From positions 1-42,808 of the forward strand of contig NZ_AKJM01000042.1 in assembly GCF_000282335.1 (NCBI RefSeq): a DNA stretch of 42,808 nt. Direction: 5' to 3'. Positions 1-8,633 of the stretch are shown here, piece after piece. Position 1 is the first letter of the stretch; the number at the start of each line of letters is the position of its first letter. The DNA is from Pseudomonas sp. GM48 (GTDB lineage: Bacteria; Pseudomonadota; Gammaproteobacteria; Pseudomonadales; Pseudomonadaceae). A model generated the notes under the pieces. That model made no database searches and was not told the origin of the DNA. It worked only from the letters and a program-made list of their open reading frames with translations. The translations under genes and the position numbers were made by a program.

Positions 1-36
1 GCCGAACGCAGCCTCGCGGGCTCGGCAGCTGCTACA
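1..36. repeat. Half of a REP-type inverted repeat, cut by the window edge
   Basis: The first 36 bases read as one arm of a REP-like element. They resemble the right arm of the perfect inverted repeat at 42657-42698: both share CCGAACGCAG and end in AGCTGCTACA, with a few differences between. The partner arm would lie to the left of base 1. It sits just beyond the terminator of the first gene, the usual place for these elements. Confidence 0.6.
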
Positions 37-42
37 GGCCAC

Positions 43-74
43 AAAAAACCCGCAGGCGATCACTCGACTGCGGG
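43..74 (-). terminator. Rho-independent terminator of the ytjB-like gene
   Basis: The arms CCCGCAG (49-55) and CTGCGGG (68-74) form a 7-bp GC-rich stem. Read on the minus strand the stem is followed by six T residues (A-run at 43-48). It lies 25 bases past the stop codon of the minus-strand gene ending at 99. Confidence 0.75.
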
Positions 75-98
75 CTTCGTTGTGGCCGGGCCTAAGGT

Positions 99-1616
99 TT
101 AAGCGCGGCGCTCATGCATCCGCGCCAGTTGCCGCTCCAGCATCGATGGATACGGCTCCATCAACCGCTCCACGCAGCACGCACCTTCAGGGCTGGCAAT
201 CGGACGGATCCGTGCGCGCTGGCGGATCAAGGCGTCATCACTGATCTTGCGTTCCACCAGCAGCAGATTGCGACTGTGTTGCGACAGGGCCAGGGCGTCT
301 TGGGCGGAGTCGGTCAGCAGCAGGTCGATCTGGCTCAGGCCGAACAGTTCGTCGCCGAGGGTCAGGCCCAACTGCAATTGCAGGGTGATGCCGCTGTCCG
401 CGACTTCGATCTGCAACTGGTGGCCCAGGGCTCGCAGCAACTCGCCACAGCAAATGGCATTGGTCAGGTAGTCGTCACCGCTGTCTTCGGTGTGGAACAG
501 CATCAGCGTGCTGCCATCGTTCAAGGTCTCCACTTCGCCTTGATACAGCGATGCGGCCTGGTCGAGGCAGTCGCGATAACGTTCGAGCAGTTCCTCCAGG
601 CGCGCCCGCGGCAGGCGTCGCAGTTGCTCCTGGGAGCCCAGTTGCACCGCCAGCACCGCGCTGTGTTGCGGCACGCTCGGCGTGGCCTTGCGAATCACCG
701 GTTGTGGGGTGCTGTCTAGCGACTCATCGCGCAGGTCGGCAAACGGGTCTTCGTCATCGTCGTCTTCGACGGTGCTGACGATCTGCCGTGGCGCAGGCTT
801 GAGCGCCGCTACCGGACGGCTCTCGTCGAAACTCGGGTCGCGCAGGTTACGGACTTCGAAGGCCGGGTCGGCCTCATCGTCGACGTCGTCGAATTCCGGT
901 TCCGGTTCCGGCACAGGGGCGGGCTCCGGGGCGAAGTTGGCGTGCAGCTGACGCGCCAGGTCGCCGATTTCGTCCTGGCGGTCGGTGGCCGGTGTGTATT
1001 CATCGATATTGCGCAGCCACACCCGCAATTGCAGCAGCGGCGTGGAGAGATAACGCCCCATGCGCAGGCTCAGGGCCAAAGACAGGGCCAGCAGGATTGC
1101 GCTCAGAATACCCATGCTTTGCAGGCTGATGGTCATCGGCTGCTGGAACTGGTCCATGTCCAGGCTGATGCGCAATTGCCCGGCAGTCACGTCCTGGAAG
1201 GTGATCTTGCTTTGGTACATGCCCTCGGCTTCGCCCAACAGGCCATGCTTGGGACGCTGGCCAGACTCGGCGAGGATGCGGTTATCCGGGCTGTAGATGG
1301 CGGCGTGGGCCACCAGCTTGTTCTTGGTCAGGTTATTGAGCAGCACGTTGAGGCTGAGGATGTCGTTGGACACCAAAAGCTCGGTGGCCGACGTGGCCGT
1401 CTGCGTGGTCAGGCTTTCGCCCAGCGCATCTGCCTGCTCGTGCATGGCCTGCTTGAACTGCAAGCCCATCACGCCGGCATAGATGACCAGGGCCAGGGCG
1501 ACCAGGATCACGTTATGGCTGGCGATGCGCAATGCAATCGGTACACGGCGGTGGCGCAGTGCACGGAAGATCAGCAGGAAGAAGTTATCGGTTTTTACTG
1601 GCGTGGGCCGGTTCAC
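99..1616 (-). CDS. ytjB: YtjB/AhpA-family membrane protein with C-terminal cyclase-like domain
   Basis: A 505-aa inner-membrane protein starting with GTG. It has two membrane helices (about 36-53 and 164-184) around a small periplasmic loop, then a HAMP-like stretch (185-228) and a Pro/Glu/Asp-rich linker (229-315). The N-terminal part and the divergent arrangement with serB match the E. coli smp/ytjB-serB pair (SMP_2 family), whose function is not settled. The C-terminal domain (about 316-480) has the look of a degenerate class III nucleotidyl cyclase fold: an NDGSTLMLFH strand in place of the usual metal-binding GD segment, and an LQLGLTLGDELF strand. The usual catalytic aspartates are not visible, so I infer a sensory or scaffold role rather than catalysis. 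The family call is fairly firm; the cyclase-like call is tentative. Confidence 0.75.
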   Translation of the reverse strand: MNRPTPVKTDNFFLLIFRALRHRRVPIALRIASHNVILVALALVIYAGVMGLQFKQAMHEQADALGESLTTQTATSATELLVSNDILSLNVLLNNLTKNKLVAHAAIYSPDNRILAESGQRPKHGLLGEAEGMYQSKITFQDVTAGQLRISLDMDQFQQPMTISLQSMGILSAILLALSLALSLRMGRYLSTPLLQLRVWLRNIDEYTPATDRQDEIGDLARQLHANFAPEPAPVPEPEPEFDDVDDEADPAFEVRNLRDPSFDESRPVAALKPAPRQIVSTVEDDDDEDPFADLRDESLDSTPQPVIRKATPSVPQHSAVLAVQLGSQEQLRRLPRARLEELLERYRDCLDQAASLYQGEVETLNDGSTLMLFHTEDSGDDYLTNAICCGELLRALGHQLQIEVADSGITLQLQLGLTLGDELFGLSQIDLLLTDSAQDALALSQHSRNLLLVERKISDDALIRQRARIRPIASPEGACCVERLMEPYPSMLERQLARMHERRA

Positions 1617-1715
1617 TTGAGCTCGGCTCTTTTGTCCGTGAAGTTGACGCGCAGTATAGCGACAGGCCCTAGACCGTCAAAGCGCTCACGGTGCCCGATG
1701 GTCACTGAAAGTGGG

Positions 1716-1721
1716 TAGAAT
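1716..1721 (+). promoter_or_regulatory. Candidate -10 box for serB
   Basis: TAGAAT lies 30 bases before the serB start in the divergent 135-bp gap. No good -35 hexamer sits 16-18 bases upstream, so this is only a candidate. Confidence 0.3.
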
Positions 1722-1751
1722 GCGGTTTTTTTCCACCTGCGGGGGTGCGCC

Positions 1752-2966
1752 TTGCGCGAAATTGTCCTGATAAACATCACGGGAGTCGACCGTCCGGGTC
1801 TGACTGCGGCCATTACCGGCGTTCTGGCCCAGGGTGGTGTGAACATTCTCGACATCGGTCAGGCGGTGATCCACGACACCTTGTCGTTCGGCATCCTGGT
1901 TGAAATTCCCGACACCGAGCAAGGCAAGTCCGTGCTCAAGGACATCCTGTTCAAGGGCTACGAGCTCGATCAACAGGTGCGTTTCACACCGGTGTCCGAA
2001 CAGGATTACCAGCAGTGGGTCGGCAACCAGGGCAAAAAACGCCACATCGTGACCCTGTTGACCCGCAAGGTGACAGCCGGGCAGTTGCAGGCCGTGAGTT
2101 CGATCACCGCCAAATATGGCCTGAACATCGATCACATCGATCGCTTGTCCGGGCGTATGCCGCTGGACACGCCGGCCGACAAGGGCAAGGGTTGCATCGA
2201 GTTCTCCGTGCGCGGCGAAGCGGCTGATCCGCAGGCGCTGCGTGCCGAGTTCCTCAGCGTTGCCCAGGAACTGAACGTCGACATCGCCTTCCAGGAAGAT
2301 TCGCTGTTTCGTCGCAACCGTCGCCTGGCGGTGTTCGACATGGACTCGACCCTGATCGAAGCCGAAGTGATCGACGAGCTGGCCAAGGCTGCCGGCGTCG
2401 GCGACAAAGTATCGGAAATCACCGAGCGGGCGATGGCTGGCGAACTGGACTTCCGCGCCAGCTTCAAAGAGCGCCTGGCCTTGCTCAAGGGGCTGGACGT
2501 TGGCGTGCTGGACTCTATCGGCGCCTCGTTGCGTCTGACCGAAGGCGCAGAAACCCTGTTCGCTGAACTCAAGCGCCTGGGCTACAAGACCGCGATCCTG
2601 TCGGGCGGGTTCACCTACTTCGCCAAGCAATTGCAGGCGAAGCTGGGTATCGACTATGTGTTTGCCAACGAACTGGAAGTGGTCGACGGCAAAGTCACCG
2701 GCGTGGCGGTCGAGCCGATTGTCGATGCACAGCGCAAGGCGGATTTGCTGAGGGAGCTGGCACACAAGGAAGGCTTGCGCCTGGAGCAGACCATTGCGGT
2801 CGGTGACGGAGCCAACGATTTGCCGATGCTGGCGATTGCCGGGTTGGGCGTGGCATTCCGTGCCAAGCCGCTGGTCAAGCAGTCGGCCAAGCAGGCGATT
2901 TCCACCCTGGGGCTGGACGGTGTGTTGTACCTGCTCGGCTTCCGCGATCGCGACGGACAGCTGTAA
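1752..2966 (+). CDS. serB: Phosphoserine phosphatase SerB
   Basis: A 404-aa cytoplasmic enzyme that hydrolyses O-phosphoserine in the last step of serine synthesis. The N-terminal half has an ACT-type start (REIVLINITGVDRPGLT) and a second ACT-like segment near 96-185, probably for amino-acid control. The C-terminal half is a HAD hydrolase: the nucleophile motif DMDST is at 196-200, the SGG motif follows near 285, and GDGAND is at 351-356. The start is TTG at 1752, chosen because the protein begins at once with the conserved ACT strand; no ATG lies nearby. It is transcribed alone, divergent from the ytjB-like gene and convergent with psd, with a REPIN between the two ends. Confidence 0.97.
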   Translation: MREIVLINITGVDRPGLTAAITGVLAQGGVNILDIGQAVIHDTLSFGILVEIPDTEQGKSVLKDILFKGYELDQQVRFTPVSEQDYQQWVGNQGKKRHIVTLLTRKVTAGQLQAVSSITAKYGLNIDHIDRLSGRMPLDTPADKGKGCIEFSVRGEAADPQALRAEFLSVAQELNVDIAFQEDSLFRRNRRLAVFDMDSTLIEAEVIDELAKAAGVGDKVSEITERAMAGELDFRASFKERLALLKGLDVGVLDSIGASLRLTEGAETLFAELKRLGYKTAILSGGFTYFAKQLQAKLGIDYVFANELEVVDGKVTGVAVEPIVDAQRKADLLRELAHKEGLRLEQTIAVGDGANDLPMLAIAGLGVAFRAKPLVKQSAKQAISTLGLDGVLYLLGFRDRDGQL

Positions 2967-2969
2967 AGC

Positions 2970-3063
2970 AATGTGGGAGCGGGCTTGCTCGCGAAGGCGT
3001 CGTCACATTCAACATCTATGTTGACTGTCAGTCCGCTTTCGCGAGCAAGCCCGCTCCCACATT
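2970..3063. repeat. REPIN, GTGGGAGCGGGCTTGCTC family
   Basis: Two arms of about 26 bases (2970-2995 and 3038-3063) are perfect inverted copies around a spacer of about 42 bases. The arms begin AATGTGGGAGCGGGC. The element fills the gap between the convergent ends of serB and psd. The same family recurs at 39773-39865. Confidence 0.9.
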
Positions 3064-3079
3064 CAGATCTTCATACAGA

Positions 3080-3940
3080 TCAGGCTTTTGGTGAGCCCAT
3101 GCCCTGACCCATCTGCACCGCTGTACCGGCGGTCATTTCTTCAGCCCACTTCACTTGATCCGGCCCGAATAGTACGACAGCGGTCGAACCCAGCTTGAAG
3201 CGACCCAGTTCCGCACCTTTTTCCAGATGGATCGGCGCGCGTGCGGCTTCATCGTAACGGAAGGTTTTCAGCTCGCGCTTCGGCGGCGTGACCAGGCCGG
3301 CCCAGACGGTTTCAATCGAAGCCACGATCATCGCGCCCACCAGCACCACGGCCATCGGCCCGCGCTCGGTGTCGAAAATGCACGCTACACGCTCATTGCG
3401 GGCGAACAGTTCCGGAACGTTTTCAGCGGTGGTCTGGTTGACCGAGAACAGACGACCCGGGATGTAGATCATCTCGCGCAGGGTGCCGGCCAGAGGCATG
3501 TGTACGCGGTGGTAGTCCTTCGGCGACAGGTAGATGGTCGCGAAGTCACCGCCCATGAACGGCGCAGCATTTGCCGCATCACCGCCCAGCAGTTCCAGCA
3601 CGCTGAAGCTGTGGCCCTTGGCCTGGAACACACGACCGTGTTCGATCGGGCCGAGCTGGCTGATCGCGCCGTCGGCCGGGCTGAGGATCGCGCCCGGAGT
3701 TTCGTCCAGCGGACGGGCACCGTCTTTCAGTGCGCGGGTGAAGAACGCGTTGAAGTGTTCGTAGGCAGTCAGGTCTTCGACCAGCGCCTGGGACATGTCC
3801 ACCTGATAGCGCTTGGCGAACCAGGCGGTAAAGGCATTCTTGAACCAGCGCACGCGGCATTCGGCGATGCAGCCGGCCAGTCGCGAGAGCAAGTTGTGGG
3901 GCAGCAGGTACTGGCCGAGGAGAAACAGACGCTTGTTCAT
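3080..3940 (-). CDS. psd: Phosphatidylserine decarboxylase proenzyme
   Basis: A 286-aa membrane-associated enzyme that converts phosphatidylserine to phosphatidylethanolamine. The proenzyme cleaves itself inside the LGST motif, and Ser252 becomes the pyruvoyl group of the small alpha chain; this leaves an alpha chain of about 35 residues, as usual for bacteria. Other family motifs are SPADG near 108 and the YHRVHMP segment near 160, which carries the catalytic histidine. The C-terminal tail is glycine- and methionine-rich. It lies 18 bases after rhdA on the same strand, so the two are probably co-transcribed. No hairpin with a T-run is visible after the stop; the REPIN lies downstream. Confidence 0.97.
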   Translation of the reverse strand: MNKRLFLLGQYLLPHNLLSRLAGCIAECRVRWFKNAFTAWFAKRYQVDMSQALVEDLTAYEHFNAFFTRALKDGARPLDETPGAILSPADGAISQLGPIEHGRVFQAKGHSFSVLELLGGDAANAAPFMGGDFATIYLSPKDYHRVHMPLAGTLREMIYIPGRLFSVNQTTAENVPELFARNERVACIFDTERGPMAVVLVGAMIVASIETVWAGLVTPPKRELKTFRYDEAARAPIHLEKGAELGRFKLGSTAVVLFGPDQVKWAEEMTAGTAVQMGQGMGSPKA

Positions 3941-3958
3941 TAACAGTCCTTAAAAATC

Positions 3959-4774
3959 TTAAATTTCTACCGGGGTATCGGGATGGTTGCCCCATTCGCC
4001 CCAAGAGCCGGCGTAGCCCTTGACCCGCGGATAACCGAGAGCCTTGGCCACCAGATAGGTGAAACCAGAACGGTGGTGCGTCTGGCAGTGGGTAATCACT
4101 TCTTTGTCTTTGCTGATCCCGAGTTGTTCGAGGATCTGCGGCATGTCGGTGCGGATGCGCAACTGGCGTGACGGATCCATACCGGCGGTCCATTCGAAAT
4201 TGACCGCGCCGGGAATGTGCCCGCCCTTGGCCGCCAACACTTTTTCACCCGAATACTCCAGCGGCCCGCGTGCGTCCCAGATCGCCAGGTCGGCGGCACC
4301 GAGACGGCTTTGCAGGTACTCGCGGGTGGCGGTGGGTTCGTCGTGCAAGGTCAGAGAAACCGGACCACCCACGGCTGGCGGGACCTGGATCGACATGGGC
4401 AAGCCTTCTGCCAGCCAGGCCGTCAGGCCGCCGTCGACGTAGTGGTACTTGCTGTGGCCGATGACGTCCAGCAGCCAGATAAAGCGTCCGGCCCAACCGC
4501 CGCCTTCGTCGTCATACACCACGTAGACGGCATTGGGGTTGTGTCCAAGCTCGCCAAACAACGTTTCCAGCGCTGCCTGCGGCGGCATCAATCCCGGGGC
4601 GGGCGCCTGGCCAAGTTGCGTGCGTTTCGGATCGACAAAGCGCGCACCGGGTATGTGCCCTTCGGTGTAGCGGGCGACACTGGTCAAGTCCACCAGAATC
4701 AGTTCGCGGGCGTCGAGGCGAGGGAGCAAGTCGCTCGGCTCGATCACCAGCGGCAAGCCAGAGAAGTCAGACAT
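3959..4774 (-). CDS. rhdA: Thiosulfate sulfurtransferase (rhodanese) RhdA
   Basis: A 271-aa cytoplasmic protein with two rhodanese domains. The N-terminal domain is inactive; the C-terminal domain carries the active cysteine Cys230 in HCQTHHRSG, the loop described for Azotobacter RhdA. It transfers sulfane sulfur from thiosulfate to cyanide or thiol acceptors, which fits cyanide-producing pseudomonads. I chose the ATG at 4774 because a GGAG ribosome site lies 7 bases before it and the length matches the Azotobacter enzyme. An in-frame GTG at 4792 would add six residues but overlaps the ribosome-site region. It sits between the HDOD gene and psd in a minus-strand run. Confidence 0.95.
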   Translation of the reverse strand: MSDFSGLPLVIEPSDLLPRLDARELILVDLTSVARYTEGHIPGARFVDPKRTQLGQAPAPGLMPPQAALETLFGELGHNPNAVYVVYDDEGGGWAGRFIWLLDVIGHSKYHYVDGGLTAWLAEGLPMSIQVPPAVGGPVSLTLHDEPTATREYLQSRLGAADLAIWDARGPLEYSGEKVLAAKGGHIPGAVNFEWTAGMDPSRQLRIRTDMPQILEQLGISKDKEVITHCQTHHRSGFTYLVAKALGYPRVKGYAGSWGEWGNHPDTPVEI

Positions 4775-4815
4775 GTGAGGTCTCCAGAGCACAAAAGGGA
4801 GGATTGTAACGCAGC

Positions 4816-6354
4816 TTATTGGCCTCGGTGGCTAAAGCTGTGCAGGGCTTTTTCGATGCATTGCGCGGTTTTGCCGAAGGCCTGTACGGAAATTTCCGAA
4901 AACGGCCCGCCGCCCTGATCTGCCACGACGATCATGATCACCCGGCCATTATTGACCAGCGAGCGCAGCAGCAGATGTTCGCCGCTGAACTGCGAACGCA
5001 GGCTGTTGGGCAACAGGGCCGAGAATTGCGTGTTGTTGGCTGGCGTCAGGCGCACCTGGGCCTGTTGCGCGAGCAGGCGTTGCAACACGTTGCTCTGGCT
5101 GACCACAAAGTTCAGCCCGGCCGCTTCCTTTGGCAGGCCGGCCGTCTGGTGCACGCGCAGATTGGCGTGGCTGCGGTCGGCCATCAGGATCATCACCCGA
5201 CGCATGCCGCAGGCCACGAGGGCGTCCCGGGCAGCGATGGTCAAGTGCATGGCGTTGGTGAAACGACTCGGCTCGACCAGCAATTCGGCGCATTGCTTGC
5301 GCCACATCGCCAGCTCTTCGGCGTTCGGTGCCGCCGCCGGCAGCAAACCGGCGTGGATACGGTTCATGCCCCACGGCCAGATCAGCGATTCGGCGGGGTG
5401 CCAGAGGTCGGGCATGGCGTGTTGACGTGCACTGTTGGCAGCTTGCTGGTGCAATTGCTGCTGCACCTCGTCCATCGGCATTTGCAGGTAAAGGCTGGTC
5501 AGGAGCTGCCAGCGCTCACTGTGCGGGCTGTCCCAGGCGTGTTGTGCCGACAGCGCCAGACCGTTGGCCAGCAGCACCGTGTTGGCCGGTTGATTGAGCC
5601 AGCGGCGCAGGGTCGGATCGTCATCAAGGCGGTTCTGCTGGCGCAGTGGATGCTCGCTGTCACGGGCGATGCGCAGGACTTTCACCAGTTCCCGCTGTTC
5701 AGTGAGCAACAGCCGATAACCCTGCTGCACCCAGATCGGCAAGCGCCAGATCTCCACCAGCGCCTGGCCGATGTCCAGCAGGCGTACGCCAAACAGTTGC
5801 TGTTCGACTTTGCGTGCCGACTCACCTTTATGGATGACTCGCAACTCCCAGTCTTCGAGCAGTTTTGGATGGGTCAGTGCCAACGGCCACAGGGGCGAAA
5901 GAAACAGCAGGCTGCCCCAGTGGATGTCCTGCCACAGGCGTGCCAGGCGACTGGCAAAAAAACCGTTGGCCTGTTGCGTGGCGTGCTGGCTGATCATCTG
6001 CAACTGACGCAGGACTTTGGGAATATCGGACTGGGGTTGGGCGGGCAGGCGCGCGAGCAGCTCTTCCGTGCGCTTCAAGCCGAGGCGATTGATCGCGATC
6101 TCAAGGTTTTCCGCCGGCTCGGTCATGCTGCCGTGGGTGTGCCGGTTGGCCTCGCGGATGACACTCAGGGCCAGGGCCGGGCTGTCCTGCATCAATTCAG
6201 TGATATCGCGCAGCGAGCTGCGACTGTCGCGGATCGCCCGGCAGACTCGGTCGTGACTGTCCTGCGGAACCGGCAGGCGCACACTATCCAGAAGCTTGAC
6301 CCAACCTTCGAGCGTCGTCGGTCTTGGCGTTGGAACGTTCGTTTCGTTAACCAT
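4816..6354 (-). CDS. HDOD domain protein
   Basis: A 512-aa soluble protein. Residues about 15-215 form an HDOD-like helical domain, an HD-related fold without the metal-binding His/Asp pair and found in bacterial signalling proteins: note the SLRDITELMQDSPALALSVI segment near 47-66 and the INRLGLKRTEELLARLP segment near 88-104. The remaining part is poorly conserved; its end (about 360-505) has alternating strands and helices that could be a GAF-like sensor, which is inference only. It has no GGDEF or EAL domain. It is divergent from motA with 166 bases between the starts, and 41 bases separate its stop from the rhdA start. A link to motility or surface signalling is suggested only by this neighbourhood. 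Confidence 0.75.
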   Translation of the reverse strand: MVNETNVPTPRPTTLEGWVKLLDSVRLPVPQDSHDRVCRAIRDSRSSLRDITELMQDSPALALSVIREANRHTHGSMTEPAENLEIAINRLGLKRTEELLARLPAQPQSDIPKVLRQLQMISQHATQQANGFFASRLARLWQDIHWGSLLFLSPLWPLALTHPKLLEDWELRVIHKGESARKVEQQLFGVRLLDIGQALVEIWRLPIWVQQGYRLLLTEQRELVKVLRIARDSEHPLRQQNRLDDDPTLRRWLNQPANTVLLANGLALSAQHAWDSPHSERWQLLTSLYLQMPMDEVQQQLHQQAANSARQHAMPDLWHPAESLIWPWGMNRIHAGLLPAAAPNAEELAMWRKQCAELLVEPSRFTNAMHLTIAARDALVACGMRRVMILMADRSHANLRVHQTAGLPKEAAGLNFVVSQSNVLQRLLAQQAQVRLTPANNTQFSALLPNSLRSQFSGEHLLLRSLVNNGRVIMIVVADQGGGPFSEISVQAFGKTAQCIEKALHSFSHRGQ

Positions 6355-6425
6355 GGTGGGAGGCGATCATCGTCAACATTACCTATGCCCGGATTGGGTC
6401 AAATTGGCTTTTCGCCTGAACGGCC

Positions 6426-6452
6426 TATAGTCTGGCGCAGTTTTGCCGATAA
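6426..6452 (+). promoter_or_regulatory. Sigma-28 (FliA) type promoter of motAB
   Basis: GCCGATAA at 6445-6452 is a perfect match to the FliA -10 element. TATA at 6426-6429 is exactly 15 bases upstream, one base from the TAAA -35 core. Transcription would begin near 6459, leaving a leader of about 60 bases before the motA ATG at 6521. Confidence 0.7.
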
Positions 6453-6520
6453 GTAGAAGAAGAGATTTTTTAACTTCCGAATATGACCTTGAACCCGACT
6501 CAGTAAGTGCTCTCCTACCT

Positions 6521-7372
6521 ATGGCTAAAATTATCGGCATCATCGTCGTATTCGCGAGCGTGCTCGGCGGATACGTGCTCTCCCACGGCAAAATCGGCGC
6601 TCTCATCCAGCCTTTCGAGGTGATGATTATCGGGGGGGCGGCCCTTGGCGCATTCCTGCAGGCAAACCCCGGCCACATGACGATGCGCGTGCTCAAGAAG
6701 GCCTTGGGCATGTTCGGTTCGCGCTTCAACCACGGCTTCTATCTGGAAGTGCTGGGGCTGATCTACGAGATCCTCAACAAGAGCCGGCGCGAAGGCATGA
6801 TGGCGATCGAAGGTGACATCGAAGACGCCGCCGCGAGCCCGATCTTCGCCAAGTACCCGACGGTATTGAAAGATGAGCGCATGACCGCGTACATCTGCGA
6901 TTACCTGCGCATCATGTCCTCCGGCAACATGGCTCCCCATGAGCTTGAAGGCTTGTTCGACATGGAGCTGACCAGCCTCAAGGAAGACCTGGACCATCCC
7001 TCCCACGCAGTCAACGGCATCGCCGACGCCATGCCCGGTTTCGGTATCGTCGCGGCGGTATTGGGTATCGTGGTGACCATGGCGTCCCTGGGTGAAAGCG
7101 ACCAGAAAATGATCGGTCTGCACGTCGGTGCAGCGCTGGTAGGTACCTTCTTCGGTATTCTCGCCGCCTACGGTTTCTTCGGTCCGTTGGCCCACGCCCT
7201 GGGTCACGATGCCAAGGAAGAACTGAACGTCTACGAAGCCATCAAGGCCTCTTTGGTCGCTTCGGCTTCCGGCATGCCGCCATCGCTGGCGGTGGAATTC
7301 GGCCGCAAGGTTCTGTATCCGGCGCACCGTCCCAGCTTCGCTGAGCTGGAACAAGCGGTTCGCGGTCGCTAA
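6521..7372 (+). CDS. motA: Flagellar motor stator protein MotA
   Basis: A 283-aa inner-membrane protein with four membrane helices. It forms the stator ring with MotB and couples proton flow to flagellar rotation. The start MAKIIGIIVVFASVLGGYVL is the first helix, and the cytoplasmic loop carries the conserved YICDYLRIM segment near 125. The MPGFGIVAAVLGIVVTMASL and ALVGTFFGILAAYGFFGPL helices follow. An upstream start at 6443 is open in frame but would lie before the expected transcription start of the FliA promoter, so ATG 6521 is preferred. motB begins 3 bases after the stop. Family members are often about 280-295 aa, so it is full length. Confidence 0.97.
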   Translation: MAKIIGIIVVFASVLGGYVLSHGKIGALIQPFEVMIIGGAALGAFLQANPGHMTMRVLKKALGMFGSRFNHGFYLEVLGLIYEILNKSRREGMMAIEGDIEDAAASPIFAKYPTVLKDERMTAYICDYLRIMSSGNMAPHELEGLFDMELTSLKEDLDHPSHAVNGIADAMPGFGIVAAVLGIVVTMASLGESDQKMIGLHVGAALVGTFFGILAAYGFFGPLAHALGHDAKEELNVYEAIKASLVASASGMPPSLAVEFGRKVLYPAHRPSFAELEQAVRGR

Positions 7373-7375
7373 GTC

Positions 7376-8395
7376 ATGGAAAATAACCAGCCAATAATCA
7401 TCAAGCGCGTCAAGAAATACGCGGGCGGGCACCACGGGGGCTCGTGGAAAATCGCCTTCGCGGACTTCGCGACAGCGATGATGGCGTTCTTCCTGGTGTT
7501 ATGGCTGTTGTCCACGGCAACGCCGGAACAGAAGATCGCCATCGCCGGTTACTTCAAGGACCCGATCGGTTTCTCCGAAAGCGGCACGCCGTACATCATC
7601 GATCTGGGCGGCACGCCGACCCTGGCGCCGGAAAACACCCTCAACCCCGAGGTGAAGTCCCAGCCACAGCCCGACAAGGTCACCATCGATACCGACCAGG
7701 TTGAAGGCATGGCCGAGCAGGTCGAAAAAGAACGCCTCGAACTGTTGCTGCAAGAACTGCAGAACAAGGTCGAAGAAAACCCGCAACTGCAGAAGTTCAA
7801 GGACCAGATCCTGTTCGAAATCACTCCGGACGGCCTGCGCATCCAGATCGTGGATGCCGAGAACCGGCCGATGTTCGACTCTGGCAGCGCGCGTTTGAAG
7901 CCGTATTTCGAAGACATCCTGCTGGCCATGGCCGACACCATCAAAGCGGTGCCGAACAAGATCAGCATCAGCGGCCACACCGATGCCAAGCCGTACACCG
8001 GCACCGGTGATTTCGGTAACTGGGAGCTTTCAGCCAACCGTGCCAACGCCGCACGTCGTGCGCTGGTGGCCGGCAGCTACCCGGAGGCGCAGGTGGCGCG
8101 CGTGGTTGGTTATGCCTCGTCGGCCCTGTTCGATCGCGAGCATCCGTTCAACCCGGTCAACCGTCGCATCGACATCGTGGTGCTGACCAAGAAAGCCCAG
8201 CATGCGATCGAAGGTTCGCAAGGCGCGGAGCCGGCACCTGATGCTCCGCAAGGTTCGGCAGCTCCGGCAACCGCACCGGCCGACCCGAACGCGTTGCCGG
8301 CGGACAAGGAGCCGCTGCCGGCCCACGAGCTGCGCGAACGGTTGAATCTGTTTGATGCTCCGGTGCCGAAACCGGGTGAAGCGCCCAAGCAGTGA
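7376..8395 (+). CDS. motB: Flagellar motor stator protein MotB
   Basis: A 339-aa protein with a short cytoplasmic start, one membrane helix and a periplasmic OmpA-like domain that anchors the stator to peptidoglycan. The proton-carrying aspartate is Asp30 in SWKIAFADFATAMMAFFL. The OmpA-like part runs from about 150 to 275 and contains the ISGHTDAKPY motif and the NWELSANRANAARRAL helix that contacts peptidoglycan. The last 60 residues are rich in Pro, Ala and Glu and look disordered. It is translated right after motA, and a strong terminator follows the stop. No ion-type signature for sodium is obvious, so proton use is inferred from the family. Confidence 0.96.
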   Translation: MENNQPIIIKRVKKYAGGHHGGSWKIAFADFATAMMAFFLVLWLLSTATPEQKIAIAGYFKDPIGFSESGTPYIIDLGGTPTLAPENTLNPEVKSQPQPDKVTIDTDQVEGMAEQVEKERLELLLQELQNKVEENPQLQKFKDQILFEITPDGLRIQIVDAENRPMFDSGSARLKPYFEDILLAMADTIKAVPNKISISGHTDAKPYTGTGDFGNWELSANRANAARRALVAGSYPEAQVARVVGYASSALFDREHPFNPVNRRIDIVVLTKKAQHAIEGSQGAEPAPDAPQGSAAPATAPADPNALPADKEPLPAHELRERLNLFDAPVPKPGEAPKQ

Positions 8396-8396
8396 C

Positions 8397-8434
8397 GCAC
8401 AAAAAAGCCGACAGCGATGTCGGCTTTTTTGTGC
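8397..8434. terminator. Strong bidirectional terminator after motB
   Basis: A 17-bp perfect stem (8397-8413 and 8418-8434) with the tetraloop GCGA. It holds a GCCGACA core flanked by six A on one side and six T on the other. It lies directly after the motB stop and would also stop transcription arriving from the accessory operon on the other strand. Confidence 0.9.
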
Positions 8435-8473
8435 GGCTTTCACTGGTTTGGAGGCCACCAGGGGCATGATCGC

Positions 8474-8575
8474 CTGTAGGAGCCAGCTTGCTGGCGATGG
8501 TCGTCAACGATAACGCGTGCTGTCTGGATCCACTTGGCGTACTGGAGTCCATCGCCAGCAAGCTGGCTCCTACAG
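8474..8575. repeat. REPIN, TGTAGGAGCCAGCTTGCTGG family
   Basis: Inverted arms at 8474-8500 and 8549-8575 (CTGTAGGAGCCAGC and its complement) flank a 48-base spacer. This is a different REP family from the one at 2970. It marks the motB-side edge of the accessory TIR/caspase segment. Confidence 0.85.
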
Positions 8576-8592
8576 ATGGTGGGTGAGAGAAA

Positions 8593-8621
8593 CCCCGACC
8601 GGTCAAGTGGACGGATCGGGG
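8593..8621 (-). terminator. Terminator of the TIR/caspase operon
   Basis: CCCCGA (8593-8598) pairs with TCGGGG (8616-8621). On the minus strand the stem is followed by TTTCTCTC. It lies 12 bases past the stop codon of the last gene of the operon. Confidence 0.6.
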
Positions 8622-8633
8622 AGCAGAGTGGCG

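Noticed and set aside
8474..8575. CRISPR array or phage attachment site near the TIR operon
   Set aside because: There is a single inverted pair, no direct repeats with spacers, no tRNA end and no integrase nearby.
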